A DNA stretch of 10,047 nt, from the NCBI GenBank assembly GCA_910579015.1, contig CAJTRO010000074.1:1444-11490 (forward strand), read 5' to 3'. Positions 1-6,507 of this stretch are shown in pieces. The DNA is from an uncultured Dorea sp. GTDB lineage: Bacteria; Bacillota_A; Clostridia; Lachnospirales; Lachnospiraceae. Below the pieces are notes generated by a model that worked only from the letters and a program-made list of their open reading frames with translations, did no database searches and was not told the origin of the DNA. The position numbers and the translations under genes were made by a program. The first letter of the stretch is position 1; each line of letters starts with the position of its first letter.

Positions 1-10
1 ATATATGCAA

Positions 11-39
11 TTGATATTTATAAAAAAAAGTGCTAGGAT
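11..39 (+). promoter_or_regulatory. Candidate sigma-A promoter with extended -10 for the aminotransferase gene
   Basis: A TTGATA -35 box (11-16) lies exactly 17 nt from a TAGGAT -10 box (34-39), and a TG one base upstream of the -10 gives an extended -10. Transcription would start near 46. The only downstream gene is the aminotransferase at 185, reached after a leader containing a strong hairpin (85-124). I looked for a better promoter between that hairpin and the gene and found none, so this is the favoured promoter. The assignment is by consensus match only. Confidence 0.55.
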
Positions 40-84
40 TCCAGTAAAGATATTCTTGTGAGTTCTGAATAATATTTTTTTAGC

Positions 85-124
85 AAAGACGCTTATTTAC
101 CTTAAAGGTGAGTAGGCGTTTTTT
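85..124 (+). terminator. Rho-independent terminator or attenuator hairpin in the aminotransferase leader
   Basis: Arms 89-102 and 106-119 pair over 14 bp, three of them G-U, around a 3-nt loop. The stem is followed by a run of T (119-124), and A residues upstream extend the pairing. This is a textbook intrinsic terminator. It either ends a transcript entering from the left, or, because a good promoter lies only about 45 nt upstream, acts as an attenuator for the gene at 185. The hexamer GTGAGT occurs both at 58-63 and in the 3' arm (108-113), and the upstream copy could pair (with wobbles) with the 5' arm. That is compatible with an alternative fold but not proof of one. Confidence 0.75.
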
Positions 125-184
125 ACTTGGTAAAATGAGGAACATAACAGAAGCTAATTTATTTAAGACGGGAGAGAGGACATT

Positions 185-1432
185 ATGTTATTAAAAGAGA
201 CTGGGTTAACCGCGCAGGATATCAAGGATAAAGTGAACAAATACATGATTGAGACTTATGAAAGATTTGATTTTGTGGCTGAAACTGCGAAGGATATGTA
301 CATCCGGAATGAGAAGGGCGAGGCGTATCTTGATTTTTATGCAGGAGTTGCGGTGAATTCTGTCGGCAACTGTAATCAGGCGGTTGTAGAGGCAGTCCGG
401 GAACAGGCAGGGCAGATCATGCAGACGTTCAATTATCCATATACTGTTCCGCAGGCTCTTCTTGCAGAGAAGGTCTGCACCGCAACAGGAATGGATAAGA
501 TATTCTTCCAGAACAGCGGAGCGGAAGCAAATGAAGCTATGATCAAAATGGCGAGAAAATACAGCGTTGAAAAGTACGGTCCTGATAGGTATAATATCGT
601 TACGGCAGCAAAATCGTTTCATGGAAGAACCTTTGGTGCGATGAGTGCGACGGGACAGCCGGACAATGCGTGCCAGATTGGGTTTGGAGATATGACGCCA
701 GGCTTTACTTATGCGGCATATAATGATCTTGACGCGTTTAAAGCCGCCTGTACCGGGAACACGGCCGCAATTATGATTGAGCCGGTCCAGGGAGAAGGCG
801 GAGTAAATCCAGCGACACCTGAATTTATGAGAGGGCTTCGCAAGTTCTGTGATGAGAGGGATATATTGCTGCTGCTTGACGAGGTACAGACCGGTTGGTG
901 CAGGACAGGGGCGGTTATGAGTTATATGAATTATGGGATAAAACCAGATATCGTCTCAATGGCGAAGGCTATGGGAGGAGGTATGCCGATTGGAGCAATC
1001 TGTGCAACGGCAGAAGCGGCTAAGGCGTTTACGGCAGGGTCTCATGGTTCGACTTTTGGAGGACATCCTGTCTGCTGTGCGGCGGCGCTCGCGGCAGTTA
1101 CAGAACTGTTAGACAATGATCTGGCGGGGAATGCAAAGAAAATGGGAGAATACTTCATGAATCTGCTGGGGACGCTTCCGCATGTCAGAGAGGTACGGGG
1201 ACAGGGATTGCTGGTTGGCGTGGAATTTGAGGACGGAATCAGCAGTGTAGATGTCAAACACGCCTGCTTTGAGAGGAAGCTGCTGATTACTGCAATCGGA
1301 ACCAACATTATCCGTATGGTTCCGCCGCTTATTGTCACTGCGAAGGATTGTAAGAAAGCGTTTGAGATTATTGAGGCCGCCGTCCATGAGGTATATCCTG
1401 CCAGGATGCTTAGAAAGCCGACTGCCGCTTAG
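185..1432 (+). CDS. Class III PLP-dependent aminotransferase (acetylornithine aminotransferase-like)
   Basis: The 415-residue protein has the full class III (fold type I) aminotransferase layout, and its length fits the family. Visible motifs are the N-terminal YLDFYAGVAVNSVGN stretch (48-62), SGAEAN for the PLP phosphate (111-116), FHGRT (145-149), IEPVQGEGG (198-206), the LDEVQTG loop whose Asp232 should contact the pyridine nitrogen, and SMAKAMGGG, with Lys261 the Schiff-base lysine. Such cytosolic enzymes move an amino group from acetylornithine, GABA or a related omega-amino donor to 2-oxoglutarate. Overall similarity is closest to ArgD-type enzymes, but no arg genes flank it and the substrate cannot be fixed from sequence, so no symbol is given. 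The ATG at 185 is preceded by a purine-rich GGGAGAGAGGA site (170-180). The gene ends with TAG, which matters for interpreting the amber codon in trpE. It is separated from the trp operon by that operon's own promoter and leader, so co-regulation is not implied. Confidence 0.9.
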   Translation: MLLKETGLTAQDIKDKVNKYMIETYERFDFVAETAKDMYIRNEKGEAYLDFYAGVAVNSVGNCNQAVVEAVREQAGQIMQTFNYPYTVPQALLAEKVCTATGMDKIFFQNSGAEANEAMIKMARKYSVEKYGPDRYNIVTAAKSFHGRTFGAMSATGQPDNACQIGFGDMTPGFTYAAYNDLDAFKAACTGNTAAIMIEPVQGEGGVNPATPEFMRGLRKFCDERDILLLLDEVQTGWCRTGAVMSYMNYGIKPDIVSMAKAMGGGMPIGAICATAEAAKAFTAGSHGSTFGGHPVCCAAALAAVTELLDNDLAGNAKKMGEYFMNLLGTLPHVREVRGQGLLVGVEFEDGISSVDVKHACFERKLLITAIGTNIIRMVPPLIVTAKDCKKAFEIIEAAVHEVYPARMLRKPTAA

Positions 1433-1558
1433 AAAATCTGGGGGAGGGGAGACTCTCCATGATACTATATCAATGGAAGCAATACTGGAAATGCCTGTGA
1501 TAAAAGTGAGAAAAAGAAGTAAAAGAACTGTGAATCAGGAAATCAGGAAACATAAGGG

Positions 1559-1587
1559 TTGACTTTTAGAAAATATTGTGTTATAGT
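1559..1587 (+). promoter_or_regulatory. Promoter of the trp operon
   Basis: TTGACT (1559-1564) and TATAGT (1582-1587) are separated by 17 nt, and a TG at 1579-1580 gives an extended -10. Predicted initiation is near 1594, just upstream of the T-box leader structures. The spacing, the two good hexamers and the position in front of the riboswitch make this the likely sole promoter of trpEGDCFBA in the window. The 126 nt between the aminotransferase stop and this promoter show no gene and no convincing terminator. Confidence 0.75.
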
Positions 1588-1593
1588 TTAAAA

Positions 1594-1915
1594 CGATTTA
1601 AGAATTTAACACTTCAAACCGTTGAAGCGGAGATAACGGCAATGATGCCTTTACAGAGAGTCCGGGATGCTGAGAGCCGGGTGAGAAACAAGTTGTCAAA
1701 TGGACCGCGGAGGGCGCAGTCAAATGGGGATTTCCCAGAGTATTCTGCGACGTTGCAGGCAGACGTCATATGCCGGGGATATGCAGGTATCCTGCCAAGT
1801 GCACGGGTCATGCCGTGAATCAAGGTGGCACCGCGGATAGCGTTGTACGTTTAGATCATGTACTATATTCGTCCTTGACAGATTCTATAATTCTGTCAGG
1901 GGCGTTTTTTATTGG
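1594..1915 (+). promoter_or_regulatory. T-box riboswitch, tRNA-Trp specific, controlling the trp operon
   Basis: The leader RNA senses uncharged tRNA and switches between termination and read-through. The T-box core AAGGTGGCACCGCGG is at 1822-1836. Stem I can be folded by hand: GCGG 1627-1630 pairs with CCGC 1705-1708, GGCAA 1638-1642 pairs with TTGTC 1693-1697, and the internal loop between them exposes AAATGGA (1698-1704), placing specifier codon UGG at 1701-1703, which is tryptophan. The distal hairpin has the usual AGAGAG and GCTGAGAG elements (about 1655-1681). A pre-T-box hairpin is formed by CACGG 1802-1806 and CCGTG 1813-1817. Antiterminator: TCAAGG 1820-1825 pairs with CCTTGA 1873-1878, then a 7-nt bulge (1826-1832), then 1833-1839 pairs with 1866-1872. 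These bases overlap the 5' arm of the terminator, so the two states exclude each other. Reading-frame-like stretches inside the leader are spurious. Confidence 0.95.
1870..1910 (+). terminator. Regulated Rho-independent terminator of the T-box leader
   Basis: Arms 1870-1882 and 1892-1904 form a 13-bp stem (two G-U pairs) with a 9-nt loop, followed by TTTTTT (1905-1910). The 5' arm shares bases 1870-1878 with the antiterminator, as expected for T-box attenuation. When tRNA-Trp is charged this hairpin should stop transcription about 65 nt before trpE. Confidence 0.92.
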
Positions 1916-1974
1916 GACTCCTTTGACAGAAGTTCCGTCAAAAGGAGTATATTCTTTTAAAGGGAGGCAGAGAG

Positions 1975-3441
1975 ATGGAAATTTTACCACACATAAGTGA
2001 AGTCAGGGAAATTGCGGCAGCAGGCGGATACAATGTGCTGCCGGTAAGCTGTGAGATGTTATCTGATTTTACCACACCGATCGAGACACTGAAGATCCTG
2101 AAAAACGTATCTGCTCACTGTTATATGCTGGAGTCAGCGTAGCCGGATGATAAATGGGGGCGGTATACGTTCCTGGGATTTGATCCTAAGATGGAGATCA
2201 CCTGCATTGACGGCGAGATGAAAGCGGGCAATCTGAAGGTAAAAACGGATCAGCCGTCGGATTATCTGCGTCAGATCCTTGCCGATTATAGGAGTCCCCG
2301 TTTTGACTATCTTCCGTCCTTTACGGGAGGGCTCGTAGGATATTTTTCTTACGATTATCTGGGATACAGCGAACCGGCCGTGCGCTGCCGTGTGAAGGAT
2401 ACAGAAGCTTTCAAAGATGTTGACCTGATGCTGTTTGACAAGGTTATTGCCTTTGATCACGTCAGGCAGAAGATCATCCTGATCGTGAATATGCGGCTCT
2501 CCGATGTAGAAGCCGGCTACAATAAAGCGGTAATGGAAATCAAGCAGCTTGCAGATCTTCTCCGTAACGGCACAAAGAAAAAGGAAACGGGAGGAAGGCT
2601 TACCGGGGAGGTGACGCCGCTGTTTAGCAGGGAACAATTCTGCAGCATGGTTGAGAAGGCAAAGAGCCATATCCGCGAGGGGGATATATTCCAGATCGTG
2701 CTCTCCAACCGCCTGTCGGCGCCCTTTGAGGGCAGCCTCCTTAACACTTACCGGGTGCTGCGCACGATCAATCCGTCTCCGTACATGTTCTATTTTTCGG
2801 GTACGGATGTGGAGGTTGCGGGGGCGTCGCCGGAAACCCTTGTGAAGCTGGAGGACGGCGTGCTCCATACATTTCCGCTTGCAGGCACCAGGCCAAGAGG
2901 AAAAACGGAGGAAGAAGACCGGGCATTGGAGGCGGAACTTCTTGCAGACGAAAAAGAACTTGCCGAGCATAACATGCTTGTAGATCTTGGCCGGAACGAT
3001 CTTGGCAAGATCAGCCGATTTGGAACAGTACAGGTAGAAAAGCTGCATTCTATCGAACGGTTTTCCCATGTGATGCATATCGGTTCTACTGTCCGCGGGG
3101 AGATCGGCGATGGTTATGACGCCCTGGATGCCATTGAAGCGGTGTTTCCGGCAGGCACGCTTTCCGGCGCCCCGAAGATCCGGGCCTGCCAGCTGATCGG
3201 GGAACTGGAGGACAATAAGCGGGGCATCTATGGCGGCGCCGTCGGTTATATTGACTTTACCGGCAATATGGATACCTGTATCGCTATCCGCATTGCCTAT
3301 AAGAAAAACGGAAGGGTATTTGTGAGGAGCGGGGCCGGGATCGTCGCGGATTCTGTTCCAGAGAAAGAATTTGAGGAATGTTTGAACAAAGCGAAGTCTT
3401 CTCTTAGAGCATTGGAACTTGCACAGGAGGATGGATTATGA
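1975..3441 (+). pseudogene. trpE: Anthranilate synthase component I, interrupted by an in-frame amber codon
   Basis: TrpE makes anthranilate from chorismate, with ammonia supplied by TrpG. The frame from ATG 1975 (GGGAGG site at 1962-1967) to TGA 3441 would give 488 residues, normal for TrpE, but codon 56 (2140-2142) is TAG. Both sides are clearly TrpE: upstream Tyr-Met-Leu-Glu-Ser-Ala (50-55), which includes the Leu-Glu-Ser tryptophan-feedback motif, and downstream KWGRYTFLGFDP. The chorismate-binding domain is complete: NPSPYMF, GASPETL (about 283-289), LAGTRPRG (about 302-309), ELAEHNMLVDLGRNDLG, PAGTLSGAPK and GGAVGY. No frameshift or deletion accompanies the stop. The next in-frame ATG is at 2191 (residue 73) and lacks a Shine-Dalgarno; starting there gives a 416-residue fragment keeping the catalytic domain but missing part of the regulatory N-terminal domain. 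The gene overlaps trpG by ATGA. A single-base nonsense mutation or a base-call error both fit. Identity is certain; loss of function is likely but not certain. Confidence 0.9.
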
Positions 3442-4007
3442 TTCTATTGATTGATAATTATGACAGTTTTTCCTATAATCTCTATCAGCTCATAGGGGAG
3501 ATTGAGCCGGATATCAAGGTGATCCGCAATGATGAGATGACGGTAACAGAAATCCGGGAAATGCATCCTAGCCGCATCATACTTTCACCGGGGCCCGGCA
3601 GACCGGAGGATGCGGGGGTGATCGTGGAAGCGGCAAGGAAGCTTGGCAGGGATATCCCGGTCCTGGGCGTCTGTCTGGGGCATCAGGCTGTCTGCGCGGC
3701 GTTTGGCGCGGCCGTTACTTATGCCAGGGAACTGATGCACGGCAAGCAGTCGGAGGTGACCTTTGACACGAGTTCCCCGCTGTTCAGAAATTGCCCTGAA
3801 ACGGCTCTTGTCGCCAGATACCACTCCCTTGCGGCAGACCGGGATACCATTCCTGAAGAATTAAAAATAACCGCATTCACCAGAGACGGCGAGGTGATGG
3901 CGGTACAGCATAGAGACTATCCGGTTTACGGCGTCCAATTTCACCCGGAATCCATTATGACGCCCGATGGAAAAACGATACTTAGAAATTTTATAAAGGA
4001 GATATGA
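3438..4007 (+). CDS. trpG: Anthranilate synthase component II (glutamine amidotransferase)
   Basis: The 189-residue class I glutamine amidotransferase supplies ammonia to TrpE for anthranilate formation. The catalytic triad is visible: Cys79 in LGVCLGHQ, and His169 with Glu171 in GVQFHPES. The oxyanion-hole PGPG loop is at 51-54, the N-terminal LIDNYDSFSYN (4-14) is typical of TrpG/PabA, and HGKQSEV (101-107) matches the family. It is a stand-alone subunit, not fused to TrpD as in enteric bacteria. Its ATG overlaps the trpE stop (ATGA), with AGGAGG at 3425-3430 inside trpE, so translation is probably coupled. If the trpE amber is real, translating ribosomes stop about 1.3 kb upstream and coupling into trpG may be reduced. 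A role in folate (PabA) is possible for a shared subunit, but the operon context argues for tryptophan. Confidence 0.97.
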   Translation: MILLIDNYDSFSYNLYQLIGEIEPDIKVIRNDEMTVTEIREMHPSRIILSPGPGRPEDAGVIVEAARKLGRDIPVLGVCLGHQAVCAAFGAAVTYARELMHGKQSEVTFDTSSPLFRNCPETALVARYHSLAADRDTIPEELKITAFTRDGEVMAVQHRDYPVYGVQFHPESIMTPDGKTILRNFIKEI

Positions 4008-4010
4008 GTA

Positions 4011-5114
4011 ATGATCAAAGAAGCTATTGTAAAAATCGTAAACAAAGAAGATCTGACTTACAACGAGGCATATACCGTTATGAATGAGATCATGAACGGC
4101 GAGACAACGCCTACACAGAATGCCGCTTTCCTTGCGGCGCTCTCCACCAAAAGCGCCAGGGCCGAGACGACCGACGAGATCGCAGGCTGCGCCGCCGCTA
4201 TGCGCTCGCACGCCACTAAAGTAGAGACGGATATGGAACTGTTTGAGATCGTCGGCACTGGCGGGGATAATGCGCATAGTTTTAATATTTCCACCACCTC
4301 CGCGATTGTGGCGGCGGCAGGCGGGATGAAAGTGGCCAAACACGGCAACCGAGCCGCTTCCTCCCAGTGCGGGACGGCAGACTGCCTGGAAGCCCTTGGA
4401 GTGAATATCCGGCAGAGCCCGGCTCAATGTATAGAGCTTCTGAAGGAAGTGGGCATGTGTTTCTTCTTTGCCCAGGAGTACCATGCATCCATGAAGTACG
4501 TGGGCGCCATCCGTAAGGAGCTTGGATTCCGTACCGTGTTTAATATCCTGGGACCTCTGACCAATCCCGGCACGCCGTCGATGCAGCTGCTCGGCGTATA
4601 TGACGACTATCTGGTAGAGCCGCTGGCGCAGGTACTGATCAATCTGGGGATCAAGCGGGGCATGGTGGTGTACGGTCAGGATAAGCTGGATGAGATTTCC
4701 ATGAGCGCGCCCACCACGGTATGCGAGATACGCGACGGCTGGTTTAGATCCTCCGTGATCACGCCGGAGGACTTTGGATTCGAGCGCTGTACAAAAGAGG
4801 AGCTGCGGGGCGGCACGCCGGAGGAAAATGCAAAAATCACGCTTGCTATCTTAAACGGAGAAAAAGGGCCGAAGCGAAATGCCGTGTTAATGAATGCAGG
4901 AGCTGCGCTCTATATCGGCGGAAAGGCGGACGGTATGAAAGACGGTGTTGCTCTTGCTGCAGAGATCATCGATTCGGGGAAAGCGCTTGATACGCTTAAA
5001 AGATTCATCGAGGTCAGCAACTGTCCAGGAGACGATCTGGAAACACCAGTCCGGGGCTGTCCGGAGGATGCTCAGGAAACGCCGTCTGCAAATAAGCCGG
5101 AGGTGGAGCTATGA
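4011..5114 (+). CDS. trpD: Anthranilate phosphoribosyltransferase with a repeated C-terminal tail
   Basis: TrpD transfers the phosphoribosyl group of PRPP to anthranilate, the second step of the pathway. Motifs in order: GTGGD (82-86) for PRPP, KHGNRAASS (110-118), GPLTNPG (181-187) and the metal-binding LDEIS (Asp227-Glu228). The start ATG is 3 nt after the trpG stop, with AAAGGAG at the end of trpG as ribosome binding site. The conserved fold ends near residue 336. The remaining 31 residues are unusual, with two 12-residue units, CPGDDLETPVRG (338-349) and CPEDAQETPSAN (350-361), an imperfect tandem repeat that makes the protein (367 residues) longer than the usual 335-345. The tail is acidic and proline-rich and is probably disordered; no function is assigned. 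The stop overlaps trpC by ATGA. Confidence 0.97.
   Translation: MIKEAIVKIVNKEDLTYNEAYTVMNEIMNGETTPTQNAAFLAALSTKSARAETTDEIAGCAAAMRSHATKVETDMELFEIVGTGGDNAHSFNISTTSAIVAAAGGMKVAKHGNRAASSQCGTADCLEALGVNIRQSPAQCIELLKEVGMCFFFAQEYHASMKYVGAIRKELGFRTVFNILGPLTNPGTPSMQLLGVYDDYLVEPLAQVLINLGIKRGMVVYGQDKLDEISMSAPTTVCEIRDGWFRSSVITPEDFGFERCTKEELRGGTPEENAKITLAILNGEKGPKRNAVLMNAGAALYIGGKADGMKDGVALAAEIIDSGKALDTLKRFIEVSNCPGDDLETPVRGCPEDAQETPSANKPEVEL
5022..5093 (+). repeat. Imperfect 36-nt tandem repeat encoding the TrpD tail
   Basis: Units 5022-5057 and 5058-5093 encode Cys-Pro-x-Asp-x-x-Glu-Thr-Pro-x-x-x twice in the trpD frame. Five of the six conserved positions form the pattern CP.D..ETP in both. The DNA copies have diverged, so this is not a fresh slippage product. 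It adds residues beyond the conserved TrpD fold. Confidence 0.7.
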
Positions 5115-5899
5115 CAATCTTAGACCAGCTTGCCGCATATGCCAGAGAGCGGGTGAATGAAGCCAGAAGGAAGCAGCCTTTTGAAGAGCTAAAGAAACAG
5201 GCATTATCACTGAACGTATCGGCAAGGGAACGCTTTGCATTTGAAAACGCACTGAAAAAGCCAGGGCTCTCTTTTATCTGCGAATGTAAAAAGGCCTCCC
5301 CGTCCAAAGGGCTGATCGCTCCTGATTTTCCATATGTCCGGATTGCCAGGGAATATGAGGAGGCAGGGGCGGATGGTATCTCCGTCCTTACCGAACCCAA
5401 ATGGTTTCTGGGCAGTGACGGATATCTGCGCGAGATTGCAGATGCCGTGAGGATTCCCTGCCTCCGTAAAGACTTTACAGTGGATGAATATATGATCTAC
5501 GAGGCAAAGGCGCTGGGCGCGTCGGCGGTATTGCTGATCTGCTCTATTCTGGAAGAAGAACAGATGGCGGAATATATCGGCATTTGTGACGAACTTGGGC
5601 TGTCCGCTCTTGCTGAGGCTCATGATGAAGCAGAAGTGGCGATGGCGCTCCGGGCAGGAGCGAGGATGATTGGAATCAACAACCGCAACCTGCGGGACTT
5701 TTCCGTGGACACCGGCAACAGCACAAGGCTTCGGAAATTGATTCCACAGGATGTACTGTTCGTTTCCGAAAGCGGTGTTGGAAGCGCGGATGACGTGGCG
5801 GCGCTAAGGGAGGCCGGCGCCGATGCGGTGCTGGTGGGGGAGACCCTGATGAGAGCGGCTGATAAAAAGGCAAGGCTTCAGGAACTGAGGGGTGTGTGA
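5111..5899 (+). CDS. trpC: Indole-3-glycerol phosphate synthase
   Basis: The 262-residue TIM-barrel enzyme closes the indole ring, converting CdRP to indole-3-glycerol phosphate with loss of CO2. Active-site residues can be placed by motif: Glu58 and Lys60 in CECKKASPSKG, Lys120 in PCLRKDF, Glu169 in ALAEAHD, Asn190 in GINNRNL, and Glu220-Ser221 in VSESGV; the phosphate site GADAVLVGETLM is near 236-247. It is monofunctional, not fused to TrpF as in enteric bacteria. It starts inside the trpD stop (ATGA), with GGAGG at 5099-5103, and its own stop overlaps trpF by one base. No defect is visible. Confidence 0.97.
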   Translation: MTILDQLAAYARERVNEARRKQPFEELKKQALSLNVSARERFAFENALKKPGLSFICECKKASPSKGLIAPDFPYVRIAREYEEAGADGISVLTEPKWFLGSDGYLREIADAVRIPCLRKDFTVDEYMIYEAKALGASAVLLICSILEEEQMAEYIGICDELGLSALAEAHDEAEVAMALRAGARMIGINNRNLRDFSVDTGNSTRLRKLIPQDVLFVSESGVGSADDVAALREAGADAVLVGETLMRAADKKARLQELRGV

Positions 5900-6507
5900 T
5901 GACAAGGATAAAGATGTGCGGGCTTTTTCGCCCCTGCGATATCAGGGCAGCCAATGAGATAAAGCCGGAATATATCGGATTCATATTTTCACCGGGAAGC
6001 AGGCGGTATGTCACGTATGAACAGGCATCGGAATTAAAAGCTCTGCTTGAGCCGGATATCCAGGCGGCAGGTGTATTCGTAGACGAGGATCCGAAAATCG
6101 TAGCAGCCCTTCTGGGTCAGGGCGTTATCGATATCGCCAAGCTGCACGGCAGGGAGGATGAAGTCTATATAAAGGAGCTGCGGACGCTTACGGACCGGCC
6201 GGTGATCAAAGCGTTTTGCATAAAAAATGAATATGATGCCGCGCAGGCGAGGCGAAGCACGGCAGATTATATCTTACTCGATTCCGGCGCAGGTACGGGA
6301 ACAGTTTTTGACTGGAAGCTGATACAGGGGATACAAAGACCGTATTTCCTTGCGGGAGGGCTTTCGCTTGATAACGTGGAAGAGGCGGTAAGGTATCTGC
6401 ACCCCTATGCCGTGGATGTAAGTTCCGGCATCGAGACGGGTGGGAGAAAAGATAAGATAAAAATGGCGGCGTTTGCAGCCGCTGTCAGAAAGGAAGAGAA
6501 GCTATGA
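5899..6507 (+). CDS. trpF: Phosphoribosylanthranilate isomerase
   Basis: TrpF isomerises phosphoribosylanthranilate to CdRP, the substrate of TrpC. With the ATG at 5899 the protein is 202 residues, normal for the family. Cys7 in IKMCGL is the catalytic base and Asp128 in LLDSGAGTGTVFDW the catalytic acid; AKLHG (80-84), LAGGL and VDVSSGIE are the usual phosphate-binding and barrel motifs. A GTG directly upstream at 5896 is also in frame, but ATG 5899 is preferred because the GAGGGG site (5887-5892) then sits 6 nt away and the Met-Thr-Arg-Ile-Lys-Met-Cys start matches the family. The ATG shares its A with the trpC stop, and the stop overlaps trpB by ATGA. Confidence 0.96.
   Translation: MTRIKMCGLFRPCDIRAANEIKPEYIGFIFSPGSRRYVTYEQASELKALLEPDIQAAGVFVDEDPKIVAALLGQGVIDIAKLHGREDEVYIKELRTLTDRPVIKAFCIKNEYDAAQARRSTADYILLDSGAGTGTVFDWKLIQGIQRPYFLAGGLSLDNVEEAVRYLHPYAVDVSSGIETGGRKDKIKMAAFAAAVRKEEKL

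Noticed and set aside
1440..1460. GGAGA/TCTCC inverted repeat just after the aminotransferase as a terminator.
   Set aside because: The arms leave a 1-nt loop that cannot fold as drawn, and there is no T-run downstream.
1576..1823. Open frames on both strands within 1576-1823.
   Set aside because: They cover the T-box leader, whose RNA structure explains the sequence; no ribosome binding site or protein motif supports them.
2140..2142. TAG in trpE as a recoded sense codon (pyrrolysine, glutamine or general amber reassignment).
   Set aside because: TAG is used as the genuine terminal stop of the aminotransferase (1430-1432) and of trpA (8470-8472), TrpE is not a known Pyl protein, and no downstream recoding structure is evident. 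A point mutation or base-call error is simpler.
2134..3078. Long reverse-strand open frame (314 codons) opposite trpE, and another opposite trpB (6726-7454).
   Set aside because: Both lie wholly antisense to well conserved trp genes, lack ribosome binding sites and recognisable domains, and are explained by the codon bias of the sense strand.
5896..5898. GTG as the start of trpF.
   Set aside because: The adjacent ATG at 5899 has better spacing to GAGGGG and gives the family-typical N-terminus with Cys7.
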